DNA of 64,000 nucleotides, from positions 48,190-112,189 of the forward strand of contig AKCV02000016.1 in the NCBI GenBank assembly GCA_000272025.2. Direction: 5' to 3'. This document shows, one piece after another, positions 1 through 8,812 of this stretch. Under the pieces are notes generated by a model. It ran no database searches. It worked only from the letters and a program-made list of their open reading frames with translations, and was not told where the DNA came from. The position numbers and the translations under genes are program-made. The first letter of the stretch is position 1. Each line of letters starts with the position of its first letter. Origin of the DNA: Imbroritus primus. Its GTDB lineage: Bacteria; Pseudomonadota; Gammaproteobacteria; Burkholderiales; Burkholderiaceae.

Positions 1-29
1 GATGGGTGTTGCGCTGCTGTGCGACGAAA

Positions 30-77
30 CCACTATATCTAGTAGTTGTTTCGATCTGTTGACACTAAGTATAGTGA
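30..77. promoter_or_regulatory. Tandem NrdR-type boxes
   Basis: Two imperfect palindromes, CCACTATATCTAGTAG at 30-45 and ACACTAAGTATAGTGA at 62-77, resemble the NrdR consensus acaCwAtATaTwGtgt at about 12 and 13 of 16 positions. They start 32 bp apart, close to three helical turns, which is the usual spacing of paired NrdR boxes. On the minus strand box 2 contains TATACT, a possible -10, so a repressor bound there could block transcription leaving the window to the left. No ribonucleotide reductase gene is visible here, so nrdA/nrdB to the left is an inference. Positions 1-217 contain no gene I can support. Confidence 0.6.
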
Positions 78-217
78 CTTCTCGCCAGATGACCAGTCTT
101 GACAAGCGTGTTTTTGGTGCCGTTCAAGGCGCTCGACGCAATGCAAAAAACCGTTGAGCATTGATGGCGCAAGGGGTGGGCGCCTCTCGCGCGACGGCAT
201 TTTCCGCAAAAAATATT

Positions 218-808
218 TTACTTTCCCCACCGTTGGTAGGGGAACCGTTCCGCCGGCCAGGCGGACATGCGCATCAGCCTCGGCCAGTCGAAGTACGGAC
301 CGGGATCGGTCTTGCGGCCCGGTGCGATGTCCGAATGGCCCGCCACGGCGCGGATCGGATAGCCCCCGGCCAGTTCAGACAGAAGACTGCACACGGCGTG
401 GTACTGCGCGGGCTCGAACGGCCGGTCGTCGCAACCTTCGATCTCGATGCCGATGGAGAAGTCGTTGCAGCGCGTGCGCCCGAAAAAATCGGAGGCGCCC
501 GCATGCCAGGCACGCTCGGCGCAGGAAACGAACTGGACAATGGCGCCACTGCGCTCGACCAGGAAATGCGCAGAGACCTGCACCTGATGAATAGTTTCGA
601 AGAACGGATGACGCTGCGGATCCAGCCGGTTGGTGAAGAACGCAGCAATATCGCCGGTGCCGAACTCGCCCGGCGGCAGGCTGATATTGTGCAGCACCAC
701 CAGATCGACCGCGATGCCTGGCGGCCGCGCATCGCAGTTGGGCGACGGCACGTGACGCACACCACGCATCCAGCCGCGCGCGTCGAGCGCCATGTCGTCA
801 CCCACCAT
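218..808 (-). CDS. ampD: 1,6-anhydro-N-acetylmuramyl-L-alanine amidase AmpD
   Basis: Cytoplasmic zinc amidase of peptidoglycan recycling. It removes the stem peptide from anhydro-muropeptides and so keeps AmpR-type beta-lactamase inducers low. The 196-residue product matches the Amidase_2 fold. Visible ligands and catalytic residues are His40 (VVLHNIS), Glu122 (IGIEIEG), His158, Lys166 and Asp168 (GHSDIAPGRKTDPGPYFDW), which line up with the zinc ligands, base and lysine of characterised AmpD. Starts at 838, 808 and 793 are possible; 808 is chosen because it overlaps pilR by only 11 bp and keeps the conserved N-terminus. It is the last gene of the cytochrome-assembly-PP0621-pilS-pilR-ampD run. 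Confidence 0.93.
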   Translation of the reverse strand: MVGDDMALDARGWMRGVRHVPSPNCDARPPGIAVDLVVLHNISLPPGEFGTGDIAAFFTNRLDPQRHPFFETIHQVQVSAHFLVERSGAIVQFVSCAERAWHAGASDFFGRTRCNDFSIGIEIEGCDDRPFEPAQYHAVCSLLSELAGGYPIRAVAGHSDIAPGRKTDPGPYFDWPRLMRMSAWPAERFPYQRWGK

Positions 809-2333
809 CGCCCGCCTCCTTGTCGTCACGGATGCCAAGCTGCGTCATGCGATAACGCAACTGGCGAAAACTGAGACCCAGCAGCGGCGCGGCCGCAGTC
901 CGGTTGAAGCCGGTCTGGCGCAGGGCCTGCAGGATGATCTGGCGTTCGGTGGTTTCCAGCAGTTGCGGCAGGTCGACAGGCAAGGTCACCGCTGGGGCCG
1001 AGGAATCCCCAGCCGCAGGCATCGCGGCCGCAGGCCCGGACAAGGTAACGGCATCTGGGGATGAAGACGCTGCAAAAGCTGCGGCCGCTCCGGCCGGCAG
1101 CGATGCTGGGACCGGTACCTCAGGCGCCACCGGCGCCGGCGGCTGGCTTTCCTGTGGCGCTTCCAGCGTCCCCAGGTCGCCCACTTCAATCACCTCGTGC
1201 TGTGCATAGGTGTAGGCCCGTTCAAGCAGGTTCTCGAGTTCGCGCACGTTGCCGGGAAAAGCATAGTCCGCCAGTGCCGCCAGCGCTGCGGGAGACAGCC
1301 GGCGGGGCTGGGCATCGCCGTAACGCGCTGCCAGCTGCGCGAGAATCGCCGTGGTCAGCTGCGGCAGATCCTCGCGGCGCTCGCGCAGCGTCGGCATGCG
1401 CAGTTGCAGCACGTTGAGACGGTAGAACAGATCCTTGCGGAACCGTCCGGCGGCCACCAGTCCAGCGAGATCCTGATGGCTGGCGCACATGATGCGCACG
1501 TCCACCGCTTCCTCGCGACTCGCGCCGATGCGGCGCACCCGGCGCTCCTGCAGTACGCGCAGCAGCTTGACCTGCATGGGCAACGGCAGGTCGGCTACTT
1601 CATCGAGCAACAGCGTGCCGCCATGCGCAGACTGGAAGAAGCCACCCCGGTCGGCATCCGCGCCGGTAAACGCCCCCTTGGTCACGCCGAAGAACTCGGC
1701 TTCCATCAGGGTTTCGGGAATCGCCCCGCAATTGACGGCGATGAAGGGCTTGGCGGCGCGCGCGCTCAACGCGTGCACGGCGCGCGCGGCGCGCTCCTTG
1801 CCGCTGCCGGATTCGCCGCCGATCACCACGGGCGCCATGCTGCGCGCCAGCAGTGGCAGGGCGTGATGGACCGCGCCGATGGCCGCCGAACGGCCTGGCA
1901 GGAGATCGGTCACCAAGCCGCACTCCTGCGGCACGGGCGCGCGCCCGTTGCGGTCCAGCGCATTCATCACCAGCGTGCGCAGCTGTTCCAGCGCTACCGG
2001 CTTGGCGATATAGTCGAAAGCCCCGGCCTTGAGCGCCTCGACGGCGTTGTCGGCGCTGCCATAGGCAGTGACGACTGCCACCGGAATGCGCTGCGGGGCG
2101 GCAGCCAGTTCGCGCACCAGTTCGATGCCGAGGCCATCGCCCAGGCGCATGTCGGTCAGCACCAGGCTGAACGGCGTGCGCGCCAGCGCGGCGCGCGCCG
2201 CGGCCAAGCTCGGCGCCGTGACGACGTCGTGCCCCATGCGGCGGATGGTGATGTCCAGCAGTTCGCGCAGGTCGGCCTCATCGTCGACCACGAGGATCGG
2301 CAGGCGGGCGCTCTCGGACATGGCGTGCGACAT
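798..2333 (-). CDS. pilR: Sigma-54-dependent response regulator PilR
   Basis: Transcription activator of type IV pilin expression, partner of the adjacent PilS. The 511 residues comprise a receiver domain (about 10-125, phospho-acceptor Asp61 in LVLTDMRLGDG), an AAA+ sigma-54 contact domain with Walker A GESGSGKE at 173-180 and the GAFTGA loop at 220-225, a Pro/Ala-rich linker near 390-450, and a C-terminal Fis-type helix-turn-helix (about 460-505). The GAFTGA motif implies activation of RNA polymerase carrying RpoN. It lies 18 bp after pilS and overlaps ampD. NtrC-family regulators look alike; the PilR call rests on the PilS-type partner and architecture. Confidence 0.88.
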   Translation of the reverse strand: MSHAMSESARLPILVVDDEADLRELLDITIRRMGHDVVTAPSLAAARAALARTPFSLVLTDMRLGDGLGIELVRELAAAPQRIPVAVVTAYGSADNAVEALKAGAFDYIAKPVALEQLRTLVMNALDRNGRAPVPQECGLVTDLLPGRSAAIGAVHHALPLLARSMAPVVIGGESGSGKERAARAVHALSARAAKPFIAVNCGAIPETLMEAEFFGVTKGAFTGADADRGGFFQSAHGGTLLLDEVADLPLPMQVKLLRVLQERRVRRIGASREEAVDVRIMCASHQDLAGLVAAGRFRKDLFYRLNVLQLRMPTLRERREDLPQLTTAILAQLAARYGDAQPRRLSPAALAALADYAFPGNVRELENLLERAYTYAQHEVIEVGDLGTLEAPQESQPPAPVAPEVPVPASLPAGAAAAFAASSSPDAVTLSGPAAAMPAAGDSSAPAVTLPVDLPQLLETTERQIILQALRQTGFNRTAAAPLLGLSFRQLRYRMTQLGIRDDKEAGDGG

Positions 2334-2351
2334 GGCGGTCTCCTGGTCCCT

Positions 2352-4403
2352 CTAGTTTCCGGTCGCACCGGAGTGGTCAACCGCCAGCGTCAGCACGAAC
2401 GCACGCGTGGGCAGCGCTTCGATATCCGCACCCAGCCATGTGCCGGTACGTCCCAGCAGCGTGTCGAGTGAGATCGACCCATAGCGTACCTGGGCGTCAT
2501 TGGCGCTGCACAGTTCACGCACCATGAACAGGCCAAGCCCGGTACCCCGCGCATCGCTGGTGTAGAACGGTTCGAACAGGTGGACCTGCTCGGCCTCCGG
2601 CACCTCCGGCCCATCGTTCCACAGGATCAGTTCGGCATTGGCCGCATCGAGCATCTGCGCCACGATGCGGATTGCCCCGGGGTGTCCGCTGCTGTAGCGC
2701 AGGGCATTGTCGAGGAGGTTGGAGACCACTTGCTGCAACTGCTCGGGATCGAAACGCACGGGCGCGGACATGTCCATCGCCAGGCGCAGCAGATTGGCAT
2801 TCACCGCGCCCTGGGCGCCTTCGTAGCCAGCTGCGGCATGTCGCCAGCGCTCGATCATCTCCGGCAGCACCCGCCGCAGGTCGACCGAAATGCGCGCGCC
2901 CTGGGACTGGCCCGGACGCCGCGACAACATCAGGATGTCAGACACCACCTGATCGAGACGGCGCACATTGTCGTGAATGATGCGCAGCAGGCGCGCATTC
3001 AGTTGCGGCTCGACCGGCGCGGCACTCATGCCCGGCAAGGATGGCGCCGGAGTGGATTCGCTCAGCAGTTCGCTGGCGTGGCTGATGGCGGCCAGCGGAT
3101 TGCGGATCTGGTGCGCCACGCCGGCCACCAGGCGCCCCATCGAGGCCAGCTTCTCCTGCTGCGCCTGTTCGGCCACGCGCTGCCAGCTTTCGATGTGGAT
3201 CAGTACCGTATGGCGCAGTTCCTCACGCAGCAGTTCTTCATCCTCGGCTGACCAGCCTTCCGCTGATACGCCGGAATCTCGCGGCACCTGTGTCTCATGC
3301 ACGCCCATGGTGGGATACGCGAGGCTTCCTGCCGGACGGGTGAACTGGCTTTCATAGACGCTGCGCAGATTGGCCAGTCCGGGCTCGACAAAGCGCAGGC
3401 GCAGGCGTGTCGGCAGCAAGGTGCGCTGGGCGCCACCGATCTCGCGCGTCACCACCGGCAGCAGATCGAGAATGCGCGCACCATCGTCCTTGTGCTGCAG
3501 CCACTGGCGCATCGCTTCCAGGACAGGGCGCAGGCGTGGCAGGTCATGCAGGTCGCACAGGCTAAGACCACCGTCGGCGATCGCCGTTTCGCGCACCGGC
3601 AGCAAGGTGGGGATACCCAGCAGCGCGAGCGCCGCCGGATTCGCGGCCACTACCTGCCCGTTGGTCCGCATCAGCATCACGCCGTCGCGCATGTCATGCA
3701 CCATCAGGCGGCTGATCAGTTGCTGCAGCCGCAACTCGTGTTCGCGCGCCTGCACCAGTTGTTCCTGCAGCAACTGGCGATGGCCGAGGACATACATCAG
3801 GGACGCAGCCGTCATGTACGCAATGCCATACAGCCCGGCGGTCAACAGGCCGGCGTCGGCATGCAGCAGCAGCAGGCTGCGCCCCACCGGTTCGGCCAGC
3901 ACGATCAGAGATGCCAGCGCCGCCGCGAACAGGGCCGGGATCAACCCGCACAACGCCCCGGCCGCCATCGCCGGCATGAGCAATACCATGGCGATGCCGC
4001 TGCCGCTGTTGCCAAGCGACAGCAGGAGGCCCGCCAGCATGATCAGATCAAGCGCGAGATAGAAATGGACGCGAAAATGAAAATGGCGCCGCCAGACGAG
4101 GTTGCTGCCGAGAATCAGCAGCGCCATCGCCAGATAAGACAGCAGCAACCACAGCGTGAGGCCGCTGCGCAACGGCGTACCCAGGTCCGTGCCCAGTTGA
4201 CCGGGCAAGGCGGCGTATAGCAGCAGGATGACCGCGACGATCAGGCGTGCGACGTTGAAGTAGCTGAGCAGGCCCCACTGGAATTCGGGCGGCTCGGGCT
4301 TGCGCCACAGGGCCAGGAGTCCACCCCACGGACGGACCGGATTGGCGCGGTTGGCCATGGCCGCTGCATTGGGCGCTGTATTGGCCGATCTAGCGGTCGC
4401 CAT
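2352..4403 (-). CDS. pilS: Sensor histidine kinase PilS
   Basis: Inner-membrane histidine kinase that phosphorylates PilR. The 683-residue protein has a short cytoplasmic N-terminus, about six hydrophobic segments between residues 45 and 205, a linker helix, a degenerate PAS-like region (about 235-340), a dimerisation/phosphoacceptor helix with His431 in GVAHQIRNP, and an ATPase domain with the N box (NLLDNALRYS) and a G box (GTGLGLF). In Pseudomonas PilS senses membrane pilin level; the same role here is inferred. It is slightly longer than many PilS proteins because of an extended linker at about 340-400. Its start overlaps the end of the upstream small gene by 14 bp, so the two are probably translationally linked. 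Confidence 0.88.
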   Translation of the reverse strand: MATARSANTAPNAAAMANRANPVRPWGGLLALWRKPEPPEFQWGLLSYFNVARLIVAVILLLYAALPGQLGTDLGTPLRSGLTLWLLLSYLAMALLILGSNLVWRRHFHFRVHFYLALDLIMLAGLLLSLGNSGSGIAMVLLMPAMAAGALCGLIPALFAAALASLIVLAEPVGRSLLLLHADAGLLTAGLYGIAYMTAASLMYVLGHRQLLQEQLVQAREHELRLQQLISRLMVHDMRDGVMLMRTNGQVVAANPAALALLGIPTLLPVRETAIADGGLSLCDLHDLPRLRPVLEAMRQWLQHKDDGARILDLLPVVTREIGGAQRTLLPTRLRLRFVEPGLANLRSVYESQFTRPAGSLAYPTMGVHETQVPRDSGVSAEGWSAEDEELLREELRHTVLIHIESWQRVAEQAQQEKLASMGRLVAGVAHQIRNPLAAISHASELLSESTPAPSLPGMSAAPVEPQLNARLLRIIHDNVRRLDQVVSDILMLSRRPGQSQGARISVDLRRVLPEMIERWRHAAAGYEGAQGAVNANLLRLAMDMSAPVRFDPEQLQQVVSNLLDNALRYSSGHPGAIRIVAQMLDAANAELILWNDGPEVPEAEQVHLFEPFYTSDARGTGLGLFMVRELCSANDAQVRYGSISLDTLLGRTGTWLGADIEALPTRAFVLTLAVDHSGATGN

Positions 4404-4662
4404 GGCGGGCCAGGCTCACATGGGCTTGGGAACAGTACATCCGCCCGTCGACTTCGATCGCCTCGGGGGCGGGCAGGGGCACGCCACAATGGGCGCAGGG
4501 AACGATCGCACGCGATGGTTCGCCAGACGCGTCGGCCCGCGGGGAGTCGCGGCGTGCCTGTGAACGCCCGTCCTGCTGCCGGCCTCGCCGGCCGCGCGCG
4601 CCGCGCTGCAAGGCCCACAGCACGACCAGCAGCACCGCCACCAGAAGCAGCACGCGGCTCAT
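4390..4662 (-). CDS. PP0621-family small membrane-anchored protein
   Basis: A 90-residue protein with a single N-terminal hydrophobic helix (MSRVLLLVAVLLVVLWAL), then a basic low-complexity linker rich in Arg, Gln and Ser, and a C-terminal compact domain containing CAHCGVPLP and a later YCSQAHV. The CxxC plus CxxxH pattern suggests a small metal-binding ribbon. This matches the uncharacterised PP0621 family, which commonly sits upstream of pilS; no function is known. The ATG at 4662 is chosen because the hydrophobic segment begins there, whereas the longer open frame to 4788 overlaps the preceding gene. Confidence 0.8.
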   Translation of the reverse strand: MSRVLLLVAVLLVVLWALQRGARGRRGRQQDGRSQARRDSPRADASGEPSRAIVPCAHCGVPLPAPEAIEVDGRMYCSQAHVSLARHGDR

Positions 4663-4711
4663 GGGGCGCCCTTCTTGCGCGTGCACGCCGGGCTGCGCTG
4701 TACCATCAGGC

Positions 4712-5614
4712 TCACAGGCGATGCACCACGACTTCCAGCACGAAGCGGCTGCCGACATAGGCCAGCAACAGCATGCAGAAAGCGGCAATCACCCAGCGCA
4801 GCGCCACGCGGCCGCGCCAGCCATAGAGGCGACGCGCCAGCAGGATGCCGCCGAACATGACCCATGAGATCAGCGCGAAGACCGTCTTGTGGTCGAAACG
4901 CGCGGCGCGGCTGAAAATGGTTTCCGAGAACAGCACCCCGGAAACGATCGTCAGGGTCAGCAGCACGAAGCCCGCGCCGATCAGGCGGAACAGCAGCTTT
5001 TCCAGGGTCAGCAGCGGCGGCAGCAGGTCGAGCCAGCGGCCCAGCCAGAGGGGTTCGCGCACCGGGGCCGCGACGCCCGCGCCAGGGCGGCTGAACGTAT
5101 GCAAGCGCCGTTCGGCCAGCAGCATCAGTACCGCATGGAACGCGGCCAGCGTAAACAGCCCGTAGGCCACGTTGGCAATGATGAAGTGGAACTTGAACAG
5201 GCCGCTCGCGGCATAGCCGAGTATCTGGCTGCCGGGGAACAGCAGCGGCAGCAGGCTGGCGACCAGCGCAACCGGCGTGACGATCAGCCCGAGCCCGGCG
5301 AGTGCGAAGAAAAAGCTCTCGATCCAGTAGATGCCGATGCCGAGCCACAGCATCGCAGACAGGGCATAGGCAAAGCCAAAGACCATGCCGTTGTCGCGGA
5401 AGATGGTTTCATGCAGCAGCAGGCCGTGCGTGAGCAGTACCAGCAGCCACGCGCTGCGCCACCATGCAGCCGGCCGGGCTGCCGGTGCGGTCTCGGCCAG
5501 CGTGGGGCCGGCAGCCGCCAGCCGCCCTTGTGGATTGCGGGTCGCCCAGGCGTGCCAGGTCAGGCTCGCGTAGAGAAACGCGGTCAGCGCATACAGTACA
5601 ATTACCATCCACAC
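4712..5614 (-). CDS. Cytochrome c assembly (CcsA/YpjD-like) inner-membrane protein
   Basis: A 300-residue, very hydrophobic protein with about eight predicted membrane segments. The central region (FKFHFIIANVAYGLFTLAAFHA) and the later VLFSETIFSRAARFDHKTVF resemble the CcmC/CcsA haem-handling superfamily, including the conserved His-containing segments. Members of this subgroup (YpjD type) typically lie beside ffh in proteobacteria, as here, where the two genes diverge with 52 bp between start codons. Whether it handles haem is unknown, so no firm symbol is given. It probably heads the transcript that continues into the PP0621 gene 49 bp downstream and then pilSR. Confidence 0.82.
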   Translation of the reverse strand: MWMVIVLYALTAFLYASLTWHAWATRNPQGRLAAAGPTLAETAPAARPAAWWRSAWLLVLLTHGLLLHETIFRDNGMVFGFAYALSAMLWLGIGIYWIESFFFALAGLGLIVTPVALVASLLPLLFPGSQILGYAASGLFKFHFIIANVAYGLFTLAAFHAVLMLLAERRLHTFSRPGAGVAAPVREPLWLGRWLDLLPPLLTLEKLLFRLIGAGFVLLTLTIVSGVLFSETIFSRAARFDHKTVFALISWVMFGGILLARRLYGWRGRVALRWVIAAFCMLLLAYVGSRFVLEVVVHRL

Positions 5615-5666
5615 AGTTTAACCTAGCGCCTCATTGATGTGGCGCAGGCACCTCCGGATTTATGCC

Positions 5667-7076
5667 ATGCTGGACAATCTGACACAACGTCTGGCGCGGG
5701 TCGTCAAGACCATGCGCGGCGAAGCGCGCCTCACCGAAGCCAATACCGCCGAAATGCTGCGCGAAGTGCGCCTCGCATTGCTGGAAGCCGACGTCGCCTT
5801 GCCCGTGGTACGCGACTTCATCGCCAAGGTGAAGGCAAAGGCCCTGGGCGAGGATGTGATCGGCAGCCTCAGCCCCGGCCAGGCCCTGGTGGGCGTGGTG
5901 CAGCGCGAGCTGACCGCCGTGATCGGCGGCGAAGAAGCCGTCAGCGGCGGCGCCGACGCCAGCAAGTATTCCGAACTGAACCTGAATTCGCAGCCGCCGG
6001 CGATCATCCTGCTGGCCGGCCTGCAGGGTGCAGGCAAGACCACCACCGCCGGCAAGCTGGCCAAGTGGTTGATCGCCAACAAGAAAAAGAAAGTCCTGAC
6101 CGTTTCGTGCGACGTGTACCGCCCCGCGGCCATCGCGCAGCTGAAGACCGTGGCAGGCCAGGTCGGCGCCGATTTCTTTCCATCCGAAGCCGGACAGAAG
6201 CCGGTGGACATCGCGCACGCGGCGGTCGACTGGGCGCGCAAGCACTATCACGATGTCCTGATCGTCGACACCGCCGGCCGCCTCGGCATCGACGAGGCGA
6301 TGATGCAGGAAATCTCCGCCCTGCACGCCACGCTCAAACCCATCGAAACGCTGTTCGTGGTGGACGCCATGCTCGGCCAGGATGCCGTCAACACCGCCAA
6401 GGCCTTCAATGAGGCCCTGCCGCTGACCGGCGTGATCCTCACCAAGCTCGATGGCGATGCGCGCGGCGGTGCGGCACTGTCGGTGCGGCATGTCACCGGC
6501 CGGCCGATCAAGTTCGTCGGCGTCGGCGAGAAGCTCGACGGGCTCGAGCCGTTCTATCCCGAACGGATGGCCCAGCGGATCCTCGGCATGGGCGACATCC
6601 TCGCGCTGGTCGAGGAAGCGCAGCGCGGCGTCGACATGGACGAGGCCAAGAAGCTGGCCTCGAAGATCAAGAAGACCGGGGGCTTCGACCTCGAGGACTT
6701 CAAGGTCCAGATCGGCCAGATGAAGAAGATGGGCGGCATGGGCAGCCTGGTGGACAAGCTGCCGGCACAGTTCTCGCAAGCCGCCGCCGGCGCGGACATG
6801 AACCAGGCCGACAAGCAGGTCACGCGTATGGAAGGCATCATCAACAGCATGACGCCGGCCGAGCGTGCCAAGCCGGAACTCATCAAGGCCAGCCGCAAGC
6901 GGCGCATTGCCGCGGGTGCTGGCGTGCCGGTACAGGAAGTCAACCGCCTGCTCAACCAGTTCGACCAGATGCAGGGCATGATGAAGAAACTCAAGGGCGG
7001 CGGCATGCAGAAGATGATGCGCGCCATGGGCGGGATGAAAGGTGGCATGAAGGGGATCTTCCCCGGCATGCGCTAA
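5667..7076 (+). CDS. ffh: Signal recognition particle GTPase Ffh
   Basis: Protein subunit of the signal recognition particle. It binds 4.5S RNA and nascent signal sequences and delivers ribosomes to FtsY. The 469 residues show the N domain (helical, 1-90), G domain with P-loop GLQGAGKT at 118-125, the DTAGR and TKLDGDARGG motifs, and a Met-rich M domain in the last 150 residues (MQGMMKK, MMRAMGGMKGGMKG) for RNA and signal binding. The ATG at 5667 (MLDNLTQRL) matches the family N-terminus; an upstream in-frame ATG at 5634 would add residues foreign to Ffh. No 4.5S RNA gene was recognised in the window. Confidence 0.97.
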   Translation: MLDNLTQRLARVVKTMRGEARLTEANTAEMLREVRLALLEADVALPVVRDFIAKVKAKALGEDVIGSLSPGQALVGVVQRELTAVIGGEEAVSGGADASKYSELNLNSQPPAIILLAGLQGAGKTTTAGKLAKWLIANKKKKVLTVSCDVYRPAAIAQLKTVAGQVGADFFPSEAGQKPVDIAHAAVDWARKHYHDVLIVDTAGRLGIDEAMMQEISALHATLKPIETLFVVDAMLGQDAVNTAKAFNEALPLTGVILTKLDGDARGGAALSVRHVTGRPIKFVGVGEKLDGLEPFYPERMAQRILGMGDILALVEEAQRGVDMDEAKKLASKIKKTGGFDLEDFKVQIGQMKKMGGMGSLVDKLPAQFSQAAAGADMNQADKQVTRMEGIINSMTPAERAKPELIKASRKRRIAAGAGVPVQEVNRLLNQFDQMQGMMKKLKGGGMQKMMRAMGGMKGGMKGIFPGMR

Positions 7077-7176
7077 GCGCGGAAGCATCGCTACCACCCC
7101 GACCAGCGACTGATTCAGGCCGTCACCGTATATTGCCCTTATTGCACTGCTCGCCCCCGCACCAGGAACGCCGCCC

Positions 7177-7719
7177 ATGATGAACATCGAAGAAGCCCGC
7201 ACCCTGTGGGCGCAGTCCGAGGAAATTGTCAGCGCCGCCGCCGTGCAAGGTGCGCTCGACACCATGGCAGGCGAGATCGCCAGCAAGATGCGCGACCGGT
7301 TTCCGCTCGTCCTGTCGGTGATGGGCGGGGCATGCGTGTTCACAGGCATGCTGCTGCCACGCCTCGATTTTCCGCTGGAATTCGACTACATCCACCTGTC
7401 CCGCTACAACAACCGCACGGTGGGTGGTGAGATGCAATGGCGCGTGGCGCCGGCCGAGTCGGTCAAGAACCGCACCGTGCTGGTCCTCGACGACATTCTC
7501 GATGAAGGCGAAACCATGGCGGCGATCCGCAACCGGATCCTCGACATGGGCGCGACCGATTTCTACGCCGCCGTGCTGTGCGAGAAAACGCTCACCAAGG
7601 AAAAACCGATGCATCCGGATTTCTGCGGCTTTGCCGTGCCGGACCGCTACGTCTTCGGCTGCGGCATGGACGTGCATGGCTATTGGCGCAACCTGCCGGC
7701 CATTCGTGCACTGAAGTAA
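7177..7719 (+). CDS. hpt: Hypoxanthine-guanine phosphoribosyltransferase
   Basis: Purine-salvage enzyme that transfers phosphoribose from PRPP to hypoxanthine or guanine. The 180-residue protein has the type I PRTase core, with the PRPP-binding motif VLVLDDILDEGETM at 101-114, the flexible-loop region around Tyr77-Asn79, and a C-terminal DRYVFGCGMDVHGYWRN consistent with base recognition. The symbol is moderately certain because xanthine-preferring relatives look similar. It is monocistronic: about 100 bp follow ffh, and it converges on the lytic transglycosylase gene. Between 7720 and 7931 I see only an inverted repeat (7807-7835, 9-bp arms) without a T-run. Confidence 0.85.
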   Translation: MMNIEEARTLWAQSEEIVSAAAVQGALDTMAGEIASKMRDRFPLVLSVMGGACVFTGMLLPRLDFPLEFDYIHLSRYNNRTVGGEMQWRVAPAESVKNRTVLVLDDILDEGETMAAIRNRILDMGATDFYAAVLCEKTLTKEKPMHPDFCGFAVPDRYVFGCGMDVHGYWRNLPAIRALK

Positions 7720-7931
7720 GAGCGGGATCAGCATAAGCTTACTGCGCGAGGCGCCCCCCATACGCCATGCCGGGCCTTGGTCAGCGCCCCCGGACAGTTC
7801 GCGACAGGTCGCAATCGGTGGCATGCATTGCGACCGCGATCGCCGCCCGACGCTCCGCTGCTACCCATTGCAGTTTTTTGCTACCAACGTTTGGCTGCCC
7901 TCACCTCCGGTGACGGCTCAGGGACAACAGC

Positions 7932-8798
7932 TCAGGGCCGATCGCTCACGCGCGCAGCGGAAAACGGATTGGCCAGCGTGGTCGTGCCGGCTGGCTTGAT
8001 GGAACCTGAACCGCCAGGGTTCGGAAGTGCGGAGGGAATGGGCATCGCCTGGGCACGCTCCGCACCAGTCGCCGCGCCCGCCGATGCAAGCAGCGGCAGG
8101 CTGTCGGCATAGTGCCAGCGCTGCCACGCCGCATGCACGAGATTTGGATATTCGGCCCGGCCCCGGCTGCCGTTGTAGCGGCCCAGGGCAAGAAACAGGT
8201 CGCCGTTCTCGCGATCGATGTAGTGCCGCAGGATCGTGCAGCCATAGCGCAGATTGCTTTGCAGATGGAACAGCTTGCGCTCGTCGCCATCGCCGATGCT
8301 GCGCGTCCAGAACGGCATGACCTGCATCAGGCCACGCGCACCAGCGCTGCTGATCGCGTACTTGCGGAAATTGCTTTCCACCTGGATCAGTCCGAGCACC
8401 AGCGACGGCTCAAGCCCGGCACGCTTCGATTCGTAATACACGGTCTCGAGCAGTTCGAGCCGGGCATGCGCCTCGGGGATGCGGTTCTCGAGCCGCTTCG
8501 ACATGGCCGCCAGCCACTTTTGGTAGCTGGCATGGTCTGCGGGCGCGGCAAAGCTGACGCGGCGCGGCCGGTCATCGGCAATCGCCGCCGACAACGCGCC
8601 ACGCACCGCATTTGCCAGGAATTCCTCTTGCTGCGCGCCAGCCTGCGCCTGCCCCGGATAGGCCAGGACCGCCAACACCGCCAGCGCGGCCGATGCAGCC
8701 CATGTGGTCAAGCGGGGAGGCAGGCAGGCGGCGCCGACCAGCCCGGCTTGACGCCGGGCTGCAGCACGCATCAGCAAAACGAGGAAAACTCGGTTCAT
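7932..8798 (-). CDS. Lytic transglycosylase, SLT domain
   Basis: Cleaves peptidoglycan glycan strands to leave 1,6-anhydro ends, the substrate pool that AmpD later processes. The 288-residue protein has an N-terminal export signal (hydrophobic stretch around residues 30-50 ending in AQA) and a Slt-type domain at about 125-240. The catalytic Glu141 is in LIQVESNF, followed by SSAGARGLMQVMPFW and a later LALGRYNGS. The ATG at 8798 is used because the signal peptide starts there. It begins 14 bp after the proS stop, so the two genes probably share a transcript. Confidence 0.88.
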   Translation of the reverse strand: MNRVFLVLLMRAAARRQAGLVGAACLPPRLTTWAASAALAVLAVLAYPGQAQAGAQQEEFLANAVRGALSAAIADDRPRRVSFAAPADHASYQKWLAAMSKRLENRIPEAHARLELLETVYYESKRAGLEPSLVLGLIQVESNFRKYAISSAGARGLMQVMPFWTRSIGDGDERKLFHLQSNLRYGCTILRHYIDRENGDLFLALGRYNGSRGRAEYPNLVHAAWQRWHYADSLPLLASAGAATGAERAQAMPIPSALPNPGGSGSIKPAGTTTLANPFSAARVSDRP

Positions 8799-8812
8799 AT
8801 CCTTCCGGTAGA

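Noticed and set aside
39..230. A 63-codon minus-strand frame at the left edge
   Set aside because: It overlaps the ampD end and runs through the NrdR boxes and their promoter region; no family match or ribosome binding site.
5631..7349. A 572-codon minus-strand frame opposite ffh and the start of hpt
   Set aside because: Antisense to two well-supported genes, with no family resemblance.
7807..7835. A 9-bp inverted repeat between hpt and the lytic transglycosylase gene
   Set aside because: Loop of 11 nt and no T-run on either strand, so it is not called as a terminator; possibly a simple 3' structure.
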